NCBI GenBank assembly: GCA_938027685.1
Contig: CALJAM010000018.1
Span: 31,452 to 95,451 of the forward strand
Direction: 5' to 3'
Length of the DNA: 64,000 nt
Origin: an uncultured Bryobacteraceae bacterium
GTDB lineage: Bacteria; Acidobacteriota; Terriglobia; Bryobacterales; Bryobacteraceae
The translations under genes and the position numbers were made by a program. A model generated the notes under the pieces. That model had not been told where the DNA came from. It was given only the letters and a program-made list of their open reading frames with translations, and did no database searches. This document shows positions 1-9,984 of this stretch, piece by piece (within the stretch, counting starts at the first letter, position 1; each line of letters starts with the position of its first letter).

Positions 1-1295
1 GCTCCGGCATGCATCGTATCCGCCGCACTATGTGCGCGCGCACTGCTGCCGCAGCATACATGTTTTCAGAGCTGTTAACATCGACGCCGCAGCAACGAGC
101 GCCGGGACACTCCGAGCTTCTCCAAAAACTTTGTATGCTTAGATACGTCTGCTTACCAAGCGTTACAAGTTGTCGATCAGGCACAGTAGAAGAGAGCGTC
201 GTGAACCTTGCTAGGTCGCCCGTTGGCATCCGTCGAAAAGTTTTTAAACGCATGTGGTCCCTGACGCCTTCCTCGCAACCGTGAACTGCGCCCCGGCAGA
301 GCAACCTTCGGGAGACGGTCTACCAGACGCTGGCGTGTCTTGGCTGGCTGAGCCCCCTGGAAAAGCCTCCAGCTCAGCCTTATCTTGATTGCCTTCGAGA
401 GCCTGCGAGTACGCTCTGCCGGGACGAACCCGGAACTACATGAAAGTGTAAAAGTTCGCTTACAAAAACTTATCATAATGCAGAAACGCGCGCTTTATTC
501 TGTACTCGACCTCGGCGAATCCGGAACTTGTGCGATTTCATTCGGCGCGACAGAAAAGGCTCACCAGCCTTTCCAACAAGCTCCCCCGAACATCGCCCGA
601 TTCGAGTCTCGCCCTTGCGAGCGAGCCCTTAGGAACAGCGACCGCACCTCCGGCAGACTGTAGGACGAGCGCTTTCACGAGTCGGCCCTGACACAGGTGT
701 CGCACCGATAAGTTGACCGCAGGCGGCTCCGTCAAGGGCCGGCCGTGCCGGCGCTGCCTGCCGTTGCCCCCTAGCACGTTCCTCGTGATCGGAATCCGTA
801 GACCTGAGGTTCCCGAGCGCGCCGCGAAATAGCTCCACCGGCGGGCACAGGAAACCGGTCGTCCCTAGCCGGACCTCGATCACCGCTCCGACGGCTTGTT
901 CGCTCCGTGCGTCAAGCCGTGCGTCGGAAATGCCAAAGCTCGAGCGGTTGGTCGTCGGAGTTGCGGGGACTAACCCGGAACCGATCTAACGAATGGGCCG
1001 TAACTAGGGCTGTCGATTTCAGGGCAGATCGGACTTACCCCGACTCGCGACCCGGCCTGCGCATGACCTCAGCCGTCCATAGGAGCATTCGAAGTCGGCC
1101 CGAAAGTAAGCAGTTGCGGAGCCCATCCGCCGGCGCCGTGGACTGTGGGGGGCGCGGCCGAGGAGGCCTGTACCTAGGGGTTAGACGGGACCCGTCGCCC
1201 TCCGTCCGCCGGCCGCTAGTAAGATGCTGCTCCGACGAGTAAAATGCCGCCCCGACGAGACAACGTTGAGGCGCGAGTAACCCAACCGCGTGCCT

Positions 1296-2804
1296 TCAGG
1301 CTGCTTGGCTTTTGTTGCGTTCACCTGCCTGCGGATACCCCTTGGCCAACTCCGCACGACACCGGCGCTCAGTGTCGTCGGGATGTTCGCCGAGCTCTTT
1401 CAACAACAGAGCGTGCAAGTGTTCGACCTGCGCGCGCCGGGCAGGATCGCCAGCCAGGTTCCGGAGTTCGCCGGGATCGGCTTTCAGGTTATACAACTCG
1501 CGTTCGGCGGTATAACGCTCGTCCGGCGGACTGTGATACACATACTTCCACTCGCCGGTCCGCACCATCGCGTAGCCCGAGGCGATATTGTGGGCGTAAT
1601 ACTGACTGACCGCCAGGTCCTTCCACCGAGCCCGCGGATCGTCCATCCACCGCAACATCGAGTGGCCGTTCCAATCTTCGGGGGCGCGGGCTCCCCCGAT
1701 CTCGGCCAGGGTCTGGACCAGGTCCAGTAACGAACAGGCGCCCCGCCGGCGCTGACCGCCTTTCCAGCGTTCGGGCCAGCTCACGATCAAGGGCACGTGA
1801 GCTGCCTGCTCATACATGCAGTTTTTCCACCACAACCCGTGCTCGCCCATGTTCTCACCGTGGTCGGCGGTGTAGACGACCACCGTGTTGGCGGCGAAGG
1901 GGCTGCGCCGCAAAGCCTCCAGGACCTGGCCGATCTGCTCGTCTACCCACTGGGTCAAGGCGTAGTAGAGCTCGCGTCCGCGGCGCACAATCTCCGGATC
2001 CACGTCGATAAGGCCGAATCCGCGGCGGAGGTGCTGGTAGTTTAAAGGCATGCTCGACAGGAATCCGTTCGGGATCACAGGCATGGGGATCTTACCGCGA
2101 AAATGGTTCCAGTAACGCTCCGGCGCTATCAGCGGGAAGTGAGGAGCCAGATAGCCGGCCAGCAGGAAGAAAGGCTTGTCGTTTCGGCTGCGCCGTGATA
2201 GGAACTCCAGCACCCCGGCTGTGACCCGGCGATCGTGGGCCATCACGGTGGAATCCTCACCGGGACGAAAATCCTTGAAGCGACTCTGGCCGGCGGCGTA
2301 ATTGACGGTAGTGTCGTCCGGGCGCCGACGCTCGCCCCGCCCCGTCTTCACACTGTTGTTCATGTTGCCGCCAATCTCGATGAACCCGTACCGGCGGTCG
2401 TGAGCGTAGTGCATTTTGCCGCAAAGAAACGATTCATAACCCACAGCGTTGAGAATACGCGGCAGCGAAGGGATGTCGGCGTGCGGCAGCTCGCAAGAAT
2501 TGTTCCACACCGAGAGGCGATGGATGTACTTGCCCGCGGTGAACGAAGAACGCGACGGCACGCACAGCGGGGAGTTGCAATAGGCGTCCTCGAAGACGAT
2601 GCCCTGCTCGGCAAGACTGTCCAGATTGGGCGTCCGCGCCAGCCGGTTGCCGTAACAGCCGGCGATCTGCCAGTTGTGCTCGTCCGTCATGATGACGAGA
2701 ATGTTCGGCCGCCGCTGCGGGATCGCACGACCTCCTCGTGTCAGCGAGACCGTGAGCGCGGAGCCTAGGAAAGCACGTCGAGACAGCGGAAGAGCCTCGC
2801 TCAT
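1296..2804 (-). CDS. Sulfatase/arylsulfatase family protein with Tat-like signal
   Basis: ORF track 1296..2816; N-term SRRAFLGSALTVS (Tat-like), RPNILVIMTDEHN sulfatase start motif, C-V-P-S-R formylglycine-type active-site motif; start possibly at second Met (2804). Confidence 0.9.
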   Translation of the reverse strand: MSEALPLSRRAFLGSALTVSLTRGGRAIPQRRPNILVIMTDEHNWQIAGCYGNRLARTPNLDSLAEQGIVFEDAYCNSPLCVPSRSSFTAGKYIHRLSVWNNSCELPHADIPSLPRILNAVGYESFLCGKMHYAHDRRYGFIEIGGNMNNSVKTGRGERRRPDDTTVNYAAGQSRFKDFRPGEDSTVMAHDRRVTAGVLEFLSRRSRNDKPFFLLAGYLAPHFPLIAPERYWNHFRGKIPMPVIPNGFLSSMPLNYQHLRRGFGLIDVDPEIVRRGRELYYALTQWVDEQIGQVLEALRRSPFAANTVVVYTADHGENMGEHGLWWKNCMYEQAAHVPLIVSWPERWKGGQRRRGACSLLDLVQTLAEIGGARAPEDWNGHSMLRWMDDPRARWKDLAVSQYYAHNIASGYAMVRTGEWKYVYHSPPDERYTAERELYNLKADPGELRNLAGDPARRAQVEHLHALLLKELGEHPDDTERRCRAELAKGYPQAGERNKSQAA

Positions 2805-3060
2805 GGCAGGCAACATTATAGCCGGGATTTCGGTTCGCCTCCACAGGGCGGTCTCAGTATCCAGCCGCCCAGCCGGGCTCTCGGCTTCCCGAATTCTTCC
2901 CCCTCACCGATCCCAACCCGACCCTTGCACGGCCTGCTCACGCGACCTGCCTCAAACCGGAACACCAAAGATCGCCGGCCCCATCGAATCCACCCTGACA
3001 GTTCCCGGACACCGTTCCGCGGGTTTGTAACAAAGCCGCCGGAGTCGCGGCAGATAAAAC

Positions 3061-3800
3061 ATGTCATGCGACTATTGTTCTATCTGGGACCGCGACGCCC
3101 GGCAAGGCCCGATCCTTCGCTACGTTTCCCTTGAGAAGCGCATCCCCGCCGATCACCCCTTGCCCGCCATCCGACCCTTGATCGATGAGGTCCTCGCCGG
3201 CCTCTCATGCCGCTTCGACACTCTCTACGCTCGCAGGGGGCGACCCTCCATCCCGCCCGAACCCTGCTGCGCGCCCTGCCGCTCGCGCTTTTCTACTCCA
3301 TCCGTAGTGAGCTGCTACTGGTGATGCCGCTCGGCTAAGACGTAGCGTGGCAGCGATTCGTCGGACTGGGAGTGAAGTTAGTTCTCCACCGGGCGACGGC
3401 GTTCACCGGAAGCCGGGATCAGCTGAGGGTGGCGGCGTTTGAAAGGGGACGCGGGATTCCTACCGGTACGAAGCGCTCGAGGGTAGGGCCGAATGGGGCT
3501 ACGGCGCGTAACTAAGGGTGGTTCAGTGGAAGCAGTTCAATGCGATGGCGCGGGTGGCGCAGAACAGGAGGAGCGTCGCAGCGCGGTGGATGGGCGGACA
3601 ACGACGCATAGGGGCAGGCGCTACGTCAAAAGGGGGGCCGAAGCTCGCGGCAGATTTCCGGCTGGACGAAGGCGGTGGGATAGTTGAGGAAGGCCGAGTT
3701 CACGGGGGAAAGTTGGAATGGCTGTTCACGCTGGTGACGCGCGTGCAGCCAGGTGGGGATGGGGGACCGAATTCCGCAGTTGAAGAGAGTGACCAAGCCG
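3061..3800 (+). pseudogene. Decayed IS5/IS1182-like transposase remnant (frameshifted, internal sequence degraded)
   Basis: ILRYVSLEKRIPADHPLPAIRPLIDEVLAGL...YARRGRPSIPPE resembles transposase N-terminus (DUF772 type); later frame-shifted pieces SGWTKAVG*LRKAEFTG and KLEWLFTLVTRV resemble the C-terminal FGW.K.VGGLRKTRFRG...KLEWLFTL region. Confidence 0.65.
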
Positions 3801-4175
3801 TTCGAGGAGCTGGGAGAGCCGATCCGATACCGGCCGGGCGGCCTGCACAGGCGCATCGGAGAACAGAGGTCATTTTCGCGTCTGCCTCAGGCAAGAACCT
3901 GGTCGGGAGCCGACTCGTAGCGACCGGTTTCCTGGCGCCGCAAGAAATTCATCTCTACAGGGCAACGAAGATGGCTGGGCCCAGCAGCTTCAAGATGACG
4001 AGGAAATGACGAAGGCAGCCAGGCAAGGGTTCCCGGTGCCCGAGGCTCGGTTTCTCGGGGCGTCGCATGCCGCAACTCGAGCCGGGTCACACAAGCACCC
4101 TGACATTGTCGCGACCTAGGGTATAACTGGCAGCACGACCCGGCGCCGCGGCCGGTGTAAGCTGTAGGCTCTGAG

Positions 4176-4252
4176 TGGCAGGCGCGGCAGGACTCGAACC
4201 TGCGACCCTCTGCTTAGAAGGCAGATGCTCTATCCACCTGAGCTACGCGCCC
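4176..4252 (-). tRNA. tRNA-Arg (anticodon TCT), CCA encoded
   Basis: Reverse complement gggcgcgtagctcaggtggatagagcatctgccTTCTAAgcagagggtcgcaggttcgagtcctgccgcgcctgCCA: 7-bp acceptor stem (one G-U), D arm, CTTCTAA anticodon loop, TpsiC GGTTCGAGTCC, encoded CCA. Confidence 0.96.
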
Positions 4253-4315
4253 GTGCTTCCCTACTACCAAAGTCTAACGCAGCCCGGGCCGCCTTGCGCC
4301 CGCGGCGCTGCGCCG

Positions 4316-5170
4316 TCAGTCGCGCCCGGCGCGTCGCAAACTGTAAGCAACGCACCCGCTCAAAATGAGCACCCCGCCGGCCAGCGCCGGCCCGCTCGGG
4401 CGTTCCCCGTGCACCAACCATGCCCAGATCGGACTCAGCGCCGGCTCCGCCATCAACAGTAGCGACGCCTCGAGCGCCCGCACGCGTTTCAACGCTCGCG
4501 TCATGCAAAGATACGCCGCCGCGATCTGGAAGATGCCGAGGTAAAGAATGACGGCAACATCCCTCACACCCACCGCTCTCACCGGCAGCGCCCAGGGCAG
4601 GCAAACAACGAAGGCCAGCGCATTGCCCACCACCGGAGCTGTAGCGGCGGAAGCAGGTCGCCGGCTGCCCAGCCACCTCAGTCCGGCGATCGTCAACGCC
4701 CATGTCCACCCGGCAATCGTCGCGAGCACGTTGCCGCGCAGGGGATCCGGCGCGGTCGCGACCGGGGTCTCCCGCGCCACGAAAAACAGGGCGATCCCTA
4801 CCGCCACCACACCGAGCAAACCCAGCTCGCCACGACGAGCCCGCTCCCCTAACAGCCACGGGCCGAGCAACACCAGGTACAGCGGGGCAGCATCCTGCAG
4901 GAAAATGGCGTTGGCGGCCGTCGTGAGCTTGTTCGCCAGCACGAACAGCACCAAGGTGGCCGCATAGGCGAGTCCGGGCGCTAGAACGTACCTGCTCCAA
5001 CCCCGGCGCGCCTCGCGCGACATCGCCAGCAGCGCTACGGCGCCCGCAGCAGAGCGGAACCCAGCCACCTGCCAAGCCGACAACTGCGTGGCCTTGATCG
5101 CGGTCCCGCCCGTCGAAAACAGCAGGGCGGCGGCGAGCAGCAACAGCCTGTCCGCGAGGGCGTCTGCCAT
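4316..5170 (-). CDS. EamA/DMT-family transporter
   Basis: Hydrophobic ~10 TM protein, typical FSTGGTAIKA start and internal repeat. Confidence 0.85.
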   Translation of the reverse strand: MADALADRLLLLAAALLFSTGGTAIKATQLSAWQVAGFRSAAGAVALLAMSREARRGWSRYVLAPGLAYAATLVLFVLANKLTTAANAIFLQDAAPLYLVLLGPWLLGERARRGELGLLGVVAVGIALFFVARETPVATAPDPLRGNVLATIAGWTWALTIAGLRWLGSRRPASAATAPVVGNALAFVVCLPWALPVRAVGVRDVAVILYLGIFQIAAAYLCMTRALKRVRALEASLLLMAEPALSPIWAWLVHGERPSGPALAGGVLILSGCVAYSLRRAGRD

Positions 5171-5247
5171 GCAAACTATTGAAAGTACCGCAGCTCAAAC
5201 CGGCGCCGCGCAGCCTGCGCGTCTGGTACCATGAAAGATCTCCCGCA

Positions 5248-6027
5248 GTGACAAGGTCGATCCCCGACTTTCTGGCTCGGATCGTGGCGCATAAGCGCCG
5301 GCTGATCGAATTTCGAACCTTCCGACGGGAAGAGCTCGAGCAGCGGGCGGCATCCGTACCCAGACGCGATTTCGCGGGCGCGCTATCGGGTCCTCCGCCC
5401 GCCGTCATCGCCGAGATCAAACGCGCCTCACCCAGTCGCGGCACGCTCGCAGCGGACGCCGACGTTCGCCGCACCGCCGAGGCCTACGCGCGAGGAGGCG
5501 CGGCTGCCCTTTCGGTTCTGACCGAGCCGCAATATTTCGCCGGTTCTCTGGCTGACCTCGAGCAGGCCCGCGCCGCCACTTGCCTGCCCCTCCTGCGCAA
5601 AGATTTTACGCTCGACGAGTACGACGTGGCGGAGGCGGCCGCGCACGGCGCCGACGCGATCCTGCTGATCGCCGCGATCCTGCCGCCAAGCGATTTGCGT
5701 CGGCTGCGCGAGTACGCCGAAGGCTTGGGCCTAGCGGCCCTCGTGGAGGTTCACGACCGGCAGGAACTGCTGGCGGCGCTCGATTCGGGGGCGCGGATCA
5801 TCGGCGTCAACAACCGAAACCTGCGCACGCTCGAGGTACGCCTGGAGACGTCCCTCGAGCTGGCCGCGCAAATCCCGCCGGGGGTGATCAAGGTCAGCGA
5901 AAGCGGCATTCACTCTTCCACTGACGTGCGGTTGCTGCGCCAGGCGGGCTACACCGCGTTTCTGGTGGGCGAGCATCTGATGACGTCCGCCGATCCCGAA
6001 GCCGCCCTACGGGCCTTGCGATCATGA
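5248..6027 (+). CDS. trpC: Indole-3-glycerol-phosphate synthase
   Basis: VIAEIKRASPSRG, LLRKDFTLDEYDVAEAAAHGADAILLIAA, GVNNRNLRTLEV, SESGI motifs; start likely GTG 5248 within ORF 5179..6027. Confidence 0.95.
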   Translation: MTRSIPDFLARIVAHKRRLIEFRTFRREELEQRAASVPRRDFAGALSGPPPAVIAEIKRASPSRGTLAADADVRRTAEAYARGGAAALSVLTEPQYFAGSLADLEQARAATCLPLLRKDFTLDEYDVAEAAAHGADAILLIAAILPPSDLRRLREYAEGLGLAALVEVHDRQELLAALDSGARIIGVNNRNLRTLEVRLETSLELAAQIPPGVIKVSESGIHSSTDVRLLRQAGYTAFLVGEHLMTSADPEAALRALRS

Positions 6028-6641
6028 TCGTCAAGATCTGCGGCATCACGAATGCGCAGGATGCGGCGGCCGCCGCGGAAGCCGGCGCGACCGCCCTCGG
6101 CGTCAATTTCTATCCCGAGAGCCCCCGCTTCGTGACGCCCGAGCAGGCTTACCACATTCTTTCGGTGGTCCCCGAAGAAGTCTGGAAAGTGGGCGTTTTC
6201 GTGAACGAGCCGCGTGAGCGGGTCGAAACGTTGGCGCGTGAGCTCGGACTGGACGTCGTCCAGCTCCACGGCGAGGTTCCTGAATGGCCCACGGGCCTAC
6301 GCGTTTGGCGCGCGGTTCGGGTGGAGCCCGGCTTCCCCACCGCCGATCTCAGCGATCCCCACGTGGAAGCTTTTTTGCTCGATGCAGCCCCGGCCGGCGT
6401 CTGGGGCGGTTCAGGTGCATCTTTTGATTGGCGCCTCGCTCGCGGTGCTCGCAGCCGAATCATCATCGCCGGCGGTTTGGATGAGACCAACGTGGCCGAG
6501 GCCATCCGCCAGGCCAGACCGTGGGGCGTGGACGCCTGCTCGCGTCTGGAGCGCGCACCGGGACGCAAGGACCACATCCGCATGCGTCGTTTCATCCAAG
6601 AGGCGCTGGCAGCTGCCCGGGAAGGAGAACAGACGTGCTGA
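6024..6641 (+). CDS. trpF: Phosphoribosylanthranilate isomerase
   Basis: [43 protein letters not shown] overlap with trpC. Confidence 0.95.
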   Translation: MIVKICGITNAQDAAAAAEAGATALGVNFYPESPRFVTPEQAYHILSVVPEEVWKVGVFVNEPRERVETLARELGLDVVQLHGEVPEWPTGLRVWRAVRVEPGFPTADLSDPHVEAFLLDAAPAGVWGGSGASFDWRLARGARSRIIIAGGLDETNVAEAIRQARPWGVDACSRLERAPGRKDHIRMRRFIQEALAAAREGEQTC

Positions 6642-7852
6642 CATCCCTGCCTGACGCACGTGGGCACTTCGGCCCTTACGGCGGACGTTTCGTGCCCGAA
6701 ACCCTGATGGCGCCGCTCGAGGAGCTGGAGAAGGCCTACTTCGAGGCGCGCCGAGATCCTGTCTTTCAGGCCGAACTCCGAACGCTGCTCCAGGAATACG
6801 CCGGGCGGCCCACACCCCTCTATTTCGCCCGAAGGCTGAGCGAATCGCTCGGAGGCGCGAAGATCTACTTCAAACGGGAAGACCTGCTTCACACCGGCGC
6901 GCACAAGATCAATAACTGCCTGGGTCAGATTCTGCTGGCGCGGCGGATGGGCAAGCGACGCATCATCGCCGAGACCGGCGCCGGACAGCACGGCGTGGCC
7001 ACCGCGACCGTCGCCGCGCTCTTCGGCATGGAGTGCGTCATCTACATGGGCGCCGAAGATATGGAGCGGCAACGGCTGAACGTCTTCCGCATGCGCCTGC
7101 TCGGTGCGCACGTGGTGGGCGTCAACAGCGGCAGCCGCACGCTCAAGGACGCCATCAGCGAAGCCATGCGAGACTGGGTCACCAACGTGGCCGACACTTA
7201 CTACCTGCTGGGCTCCGCTCTCGGGGCGCACCCCTACCCGGTCATGGTGCGCGACTTTCAAAGCGTGATCGGCGAGGAGACCCATCAGCAGATCCTGGCC
7301 AAGGAAGGCCGCCTGCCCGACGCCGTCTTCGCCTGCGTCGGGGGAGGATCCAATGCCATCGGCATCTTTCACCGCTTCCTCGCAGAGCCCGGCGTCCAGC
7401 TGATCGGCGTGGAGGCGGGCGGGCGCGGCCCGCTCCTGGGCGAGCATGCGGCGCGGTTTTCCGGAGGCGCCCCCGGCGTGCTCCATGGCGCCTACAGCTA
7501 CCTGCTGCAGGACGAGTACGGGCAGGTCGCCCCGACGCACTCCGTCTCGGCCGGCCTCGATTACGCGCTCGTCGGTCCCGAGCACGCCTGGCTGCGCGAT
7601 CAAGGCCGCGCCGAGTACGTTGCAGTGGGCGATCGCGAAGCCTTGGAGGCGGCGCGCCTGCTGGCGCGCAGCGAGGGGTTGATTGCGGCGCTGGAATCCG
7701 CGCACGCGGTGGCCGAGGCCGTGCGGCGGGCGCCCGGCGCGAGCGGACAGATCTTCATCGTCAACCTATCCGGCCGAGGGGACAAGGACATTGACATCTA
7801 CCGGCAGCACTTCCCCGAGTTGGACGAAGACCCGTATCAGCCGCCTCTTTGA
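6635..7852 (+). CDS. trpB: Tryptophan synthase beta subunit
   Basis: [60 protein letters not shown] start at 6635 inside ORF 6521..7852. Confidence 0.96.
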   Translation: MLTSLPDARGHFGPYGGRFVPETLMAPLEELEKAYFEARRDPVFQAELRTLLQEYAGRPTPLYFARRLSESLGGAKIYFKREDLLHTGAHKINNCLGQILLARRMGKRRIIAETGAGQHGVATATVAALFGMECVIYMGAEDMERQRLNVFRMRLLGAHVVGVNSGSRTLKDAISEAMRDWVTNVADTYYLLGSALGAHPYPVMVRDFQSVIGEETHQQILAKEGRLPDAVFACVGGGSNAIGIFHRFLAEPGVQLIGVEAGGRGPLLGEHAARFSGGAPGVLHGAYSYLLQDEYGQVAPTHSVSAGLDYALVGPEHAWLRDQGRAEYVAVGDREALEAARLLARSEGLIAALESAHAVAEAVRRAPGASGQIFIVNLSGRGDKDIDIYRQHFPELDEDPYQPPL

Positions 7853-8624
7853 GCGCGTGCGCAGGGAGGGCCGACCCGCCCTCATCGCCTACCTGACGGC
7901 CGGTGATCCGTCGCTGGAGCGAACCGTCTCGCTGGTCGCTGCCCTCGAAGAAGGCGGCGCGGACCTGATCGAGCTGGGCGTGCCCTTCTCCGACCCCATC
8001 GCTGATGGCCCGGTGATCCAGCGCGCCTGCCGGCGCGCCCTGCAGGCGGGCGCGACGCTGCCGCGCATCCTGGAGACCGCGTTCCGCATCCGTTCGCGCT
8101 CGCAAATCCCGCTGTTGCTGTTCAGTTACCTCAACCCGGTGCTGCGGTACGGCTTCGAGGCCGCCGCACGCGACGCCGCCGCCGCGGGAGTGGACGGCTT
8201 CCTGCTTACCGACCTGAGCGTGGAGGAGGCCGGAGATTACACGGCTGCCTTGCGCCGAGCCGGTCTCGACACGGTCTTCCTGGCGGCTCCGACGAGCACC
8301 GACGAACGTCTCCGCCTCGTGGCGCAGCACTCCAGCGGCTTCGTATACTTGGTATCACGCACGGGCGTCACGGGTGAGCGCGAAGCGCTTTCCGAGCAAG
8401 TAGGCCGGCTCGTCGCCAGACTGCGGGCCATCACGGCTCTGCCGCTGGCGGTGGGCTTCGGCATCTCACGTCCGGAGCAGGCGGCTGCGGCAGCGCGCCT
8501 GGCCGACGGCGTGGTCGTGGGCAGCGCGTTCGTGCGAATCATCGAGCAGGCCCACGAGAGCGCCGATCTGGAGACACGCCTGAGGCGTTTCGCGCGCGAG
8601 CTCAAACAGGCGATGACGGGTTGA
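7836..8624 (+). CDS. trpA: Tryptophan synthase alpha subunit (start uncertain)
   Basis: [14 protein letters not shown]-like start, [42 protein letters not shown]-terminal part of ORF 7683..8624 overlaps trpB, true start near 7836-7857. Confidence 0.92.
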   Translation: MSRLFERVRREGRPALIAYLTAGDPSLERTVSLVAALEEGGADLIELGVPFSDPIADGPVIQRACRRALQAGATLPRILETAFRIRSRSQIPLLLFSYLNPVLRYGFEAAARDAAAAGVDGFLLTDLSVEEAGDYTAALRRAGLDTVFLAAPTSTDERLRLVAQHSSGFVYLVSRTGVTGEREALSEQVGRLVARLRAITALPLAVGFGISRPEQAAAAARLADGVVVGSAFVRIIEQAHESADLETRLRRFARELKQAMTG

Positions 8625-8630
8625 GCCGCC

Positions 8631-8957
8631 ATGGATCGCAACGAAGCATTGAAGGCGCTGGCCGCGTGCCGCGCGCAAATCGATGCGTTGGACCTGCGCA
8701 TCCTCGAGCTGCTCAACGAGCGGACGCGCATCGTCGAGGAAATCGGGCGGCTGAAGCGCCGGTTGAACCTCCCCATATATGAGCCGCGCCGCGAGGACGA
8801 AGTCTACGCAAACGTCACGTCGCACAACGGCGGCCCGCTCACTGCCGAGGCCGTGCGTCGCGTCTTCGAACGCATCATCGACGAAATGAGAACCGTGCAG
8901 AAGCTACGCATGGAGGAAGAAGCCCGGCGCTCGGTTCCCGAGCCGGAGGACCACTGA
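8631..8957 (+). CDS. Chorismate mutase (AroQ class, monofunctional)
   Basis: ~108 aa helical protein: CRAQIDALDLRILELLNERTRIVEEIGRLKRR...YEPRREDEV. Confidence 0.9.
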   Translation: MDRNEALKALAACRAQIDALDLRILELLNERTRIVEEIGRLKRRLNLPIYEPRREDEVYANVTSHNGGPLTAEAVRRVFERIIDEMRTVQKLRMEEEARRSVPEPEDH

Positions 8958-8970
8958 GGGGAGCACTGCC

Positions 8971-9984
8971 ATGTTGGTCATCATGCAGGAAGGAGCCACA
9001 GAGAGCCAGATCCAGGCGGTCATTGACCGGCTGGTGGCGCTCGGTTTCGCCGTGCATCGTTCGACCGGTGTGGCGCACACCATCCTGGGGGGCATCGGTC
9101 CGGAAAGCCATGTAGACCCCGCCGAGTTCGCGGTGATGGACGGGGTGAAGGAATGTCACCGGGTGATGTCGCCCTACAAGCTGGCCAGCCGCCACTTCCG
9201 GCCGGAGGGCACCAGGATTCGCCTCGGGGAAGTCGAAATCGGCGGCCCGCGCGTGGTCGTCATGGCCGGCCCCTGCAGCGTGGAGAACAGAGACCAGATC
9301 ATGGCGGCTGCCGAGCGCGTGGCTCGCGCCGGAGGAACCGTGCTGAGGGGCGGCGCTTTCAAGCCCCGAACGTCTCCACACAGCTTCCAGGGCCTGGGCG
9401 AAGAGGGACTGCGACTGCTGCGCGAGGCCGCCGATCGCTACGGGCTGCTCGCGGTCAGCGAGGTTATGGACGCCAGTCAGATCGAACTGGTCGCCGCTTA
9501 CGCGGACATCCTCCAGGTGGGAACCCGGAACATGCAGAACTACCACCTGCTGCGCGAGCTGGGCCAACAGCCCAAGCCCGTCCTGCTCAAACGCGGCCTT
9601 TCCGCCACGATCGAGGAATGGCTCCTCGCCGCCGAGTACATCATGAACGAAGGCAATTACAACGTCATCCTCTGCGAACGCGGCATCCGTACGTTCGAAA
9701 CCTACACGCGCAACACAATGGACATCACCGCCATCCCCGTGGCCAAGAAACTCTCTCATCTTCCCGTGCTCGCCGATCCCTCCCACGGCACCGGGCGGCG
9801 CGATATGGTGCTCCCAGTGGCCCGGGCCGCGGTAGCCGCCGGCGCCGACGGCCTGCTCATCGAGGTCCATCCCGAGCCGGAGCGCGCCCTGAGCGATGGG
9901 GCCCAATCGCTGCGTCCCGACCAGTTCGAAGAGCTGATGAGCCAGTTGCGCATCATCGCCCAGGCCGTGGGAAGGAGCTTATGA
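8971..9984 (+). CDS. aroF: 3-deoxy-7-phosphoheptulonate synthase (type I beta with N-terminal regulatory domain)
   Basis: [22 protein letters not shown]-domain; [51 protein letters not shown]. Confidence 0.95.
   Translation: MLVIMQEGATESQIQAVIDRLVALGFAVHRSTGVAHTILGGIGPESHVDPAEFAVMDGVKECHRVMSPYKLASRHFRPEGTRIRLGEVEIGGPRVVVMAGPCSVENRDQIMAAAERVARAGGTVLRGGAFKPRTSPHSFQGLGEEGLRLLREAADRYGLLAVSEVMDASQIELVAAYADILQVGTRNMQNYHLLRELGQQPKPVLLKRGLSATIEEWLLAAEYIMNEGNYNVILCERGIRTFETYTRNTMDITAIPVAKKLSHLPVLADPSHGTGRRDMVLPVARAAVAAGADGLLIEVHPEPERALSDGAQSLRPDQFEELMSQLRIIAQAVGRSL

Noticed and set aside
4175-4462. ORF MAGAAGLEPATLCLEGRCSIHLSYAPV...
   Set aside because: It is the translated antisense of tRNA-Arg, a well-known spurious prediction.
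6149-7705. 518-aa minus-strand ORF
   Set aside because: Antisense to trpF/trpB; arises from high-GC codon bias, no family resemblance.
9153-9980. N-terminal 276 codons of the 707-aa ORF upstream of TyrA
   Set aside because: Out-of-frame overlap with aroF; Arg/Pro-rich, and TyrA has its own ATG with strong SD at 9981.
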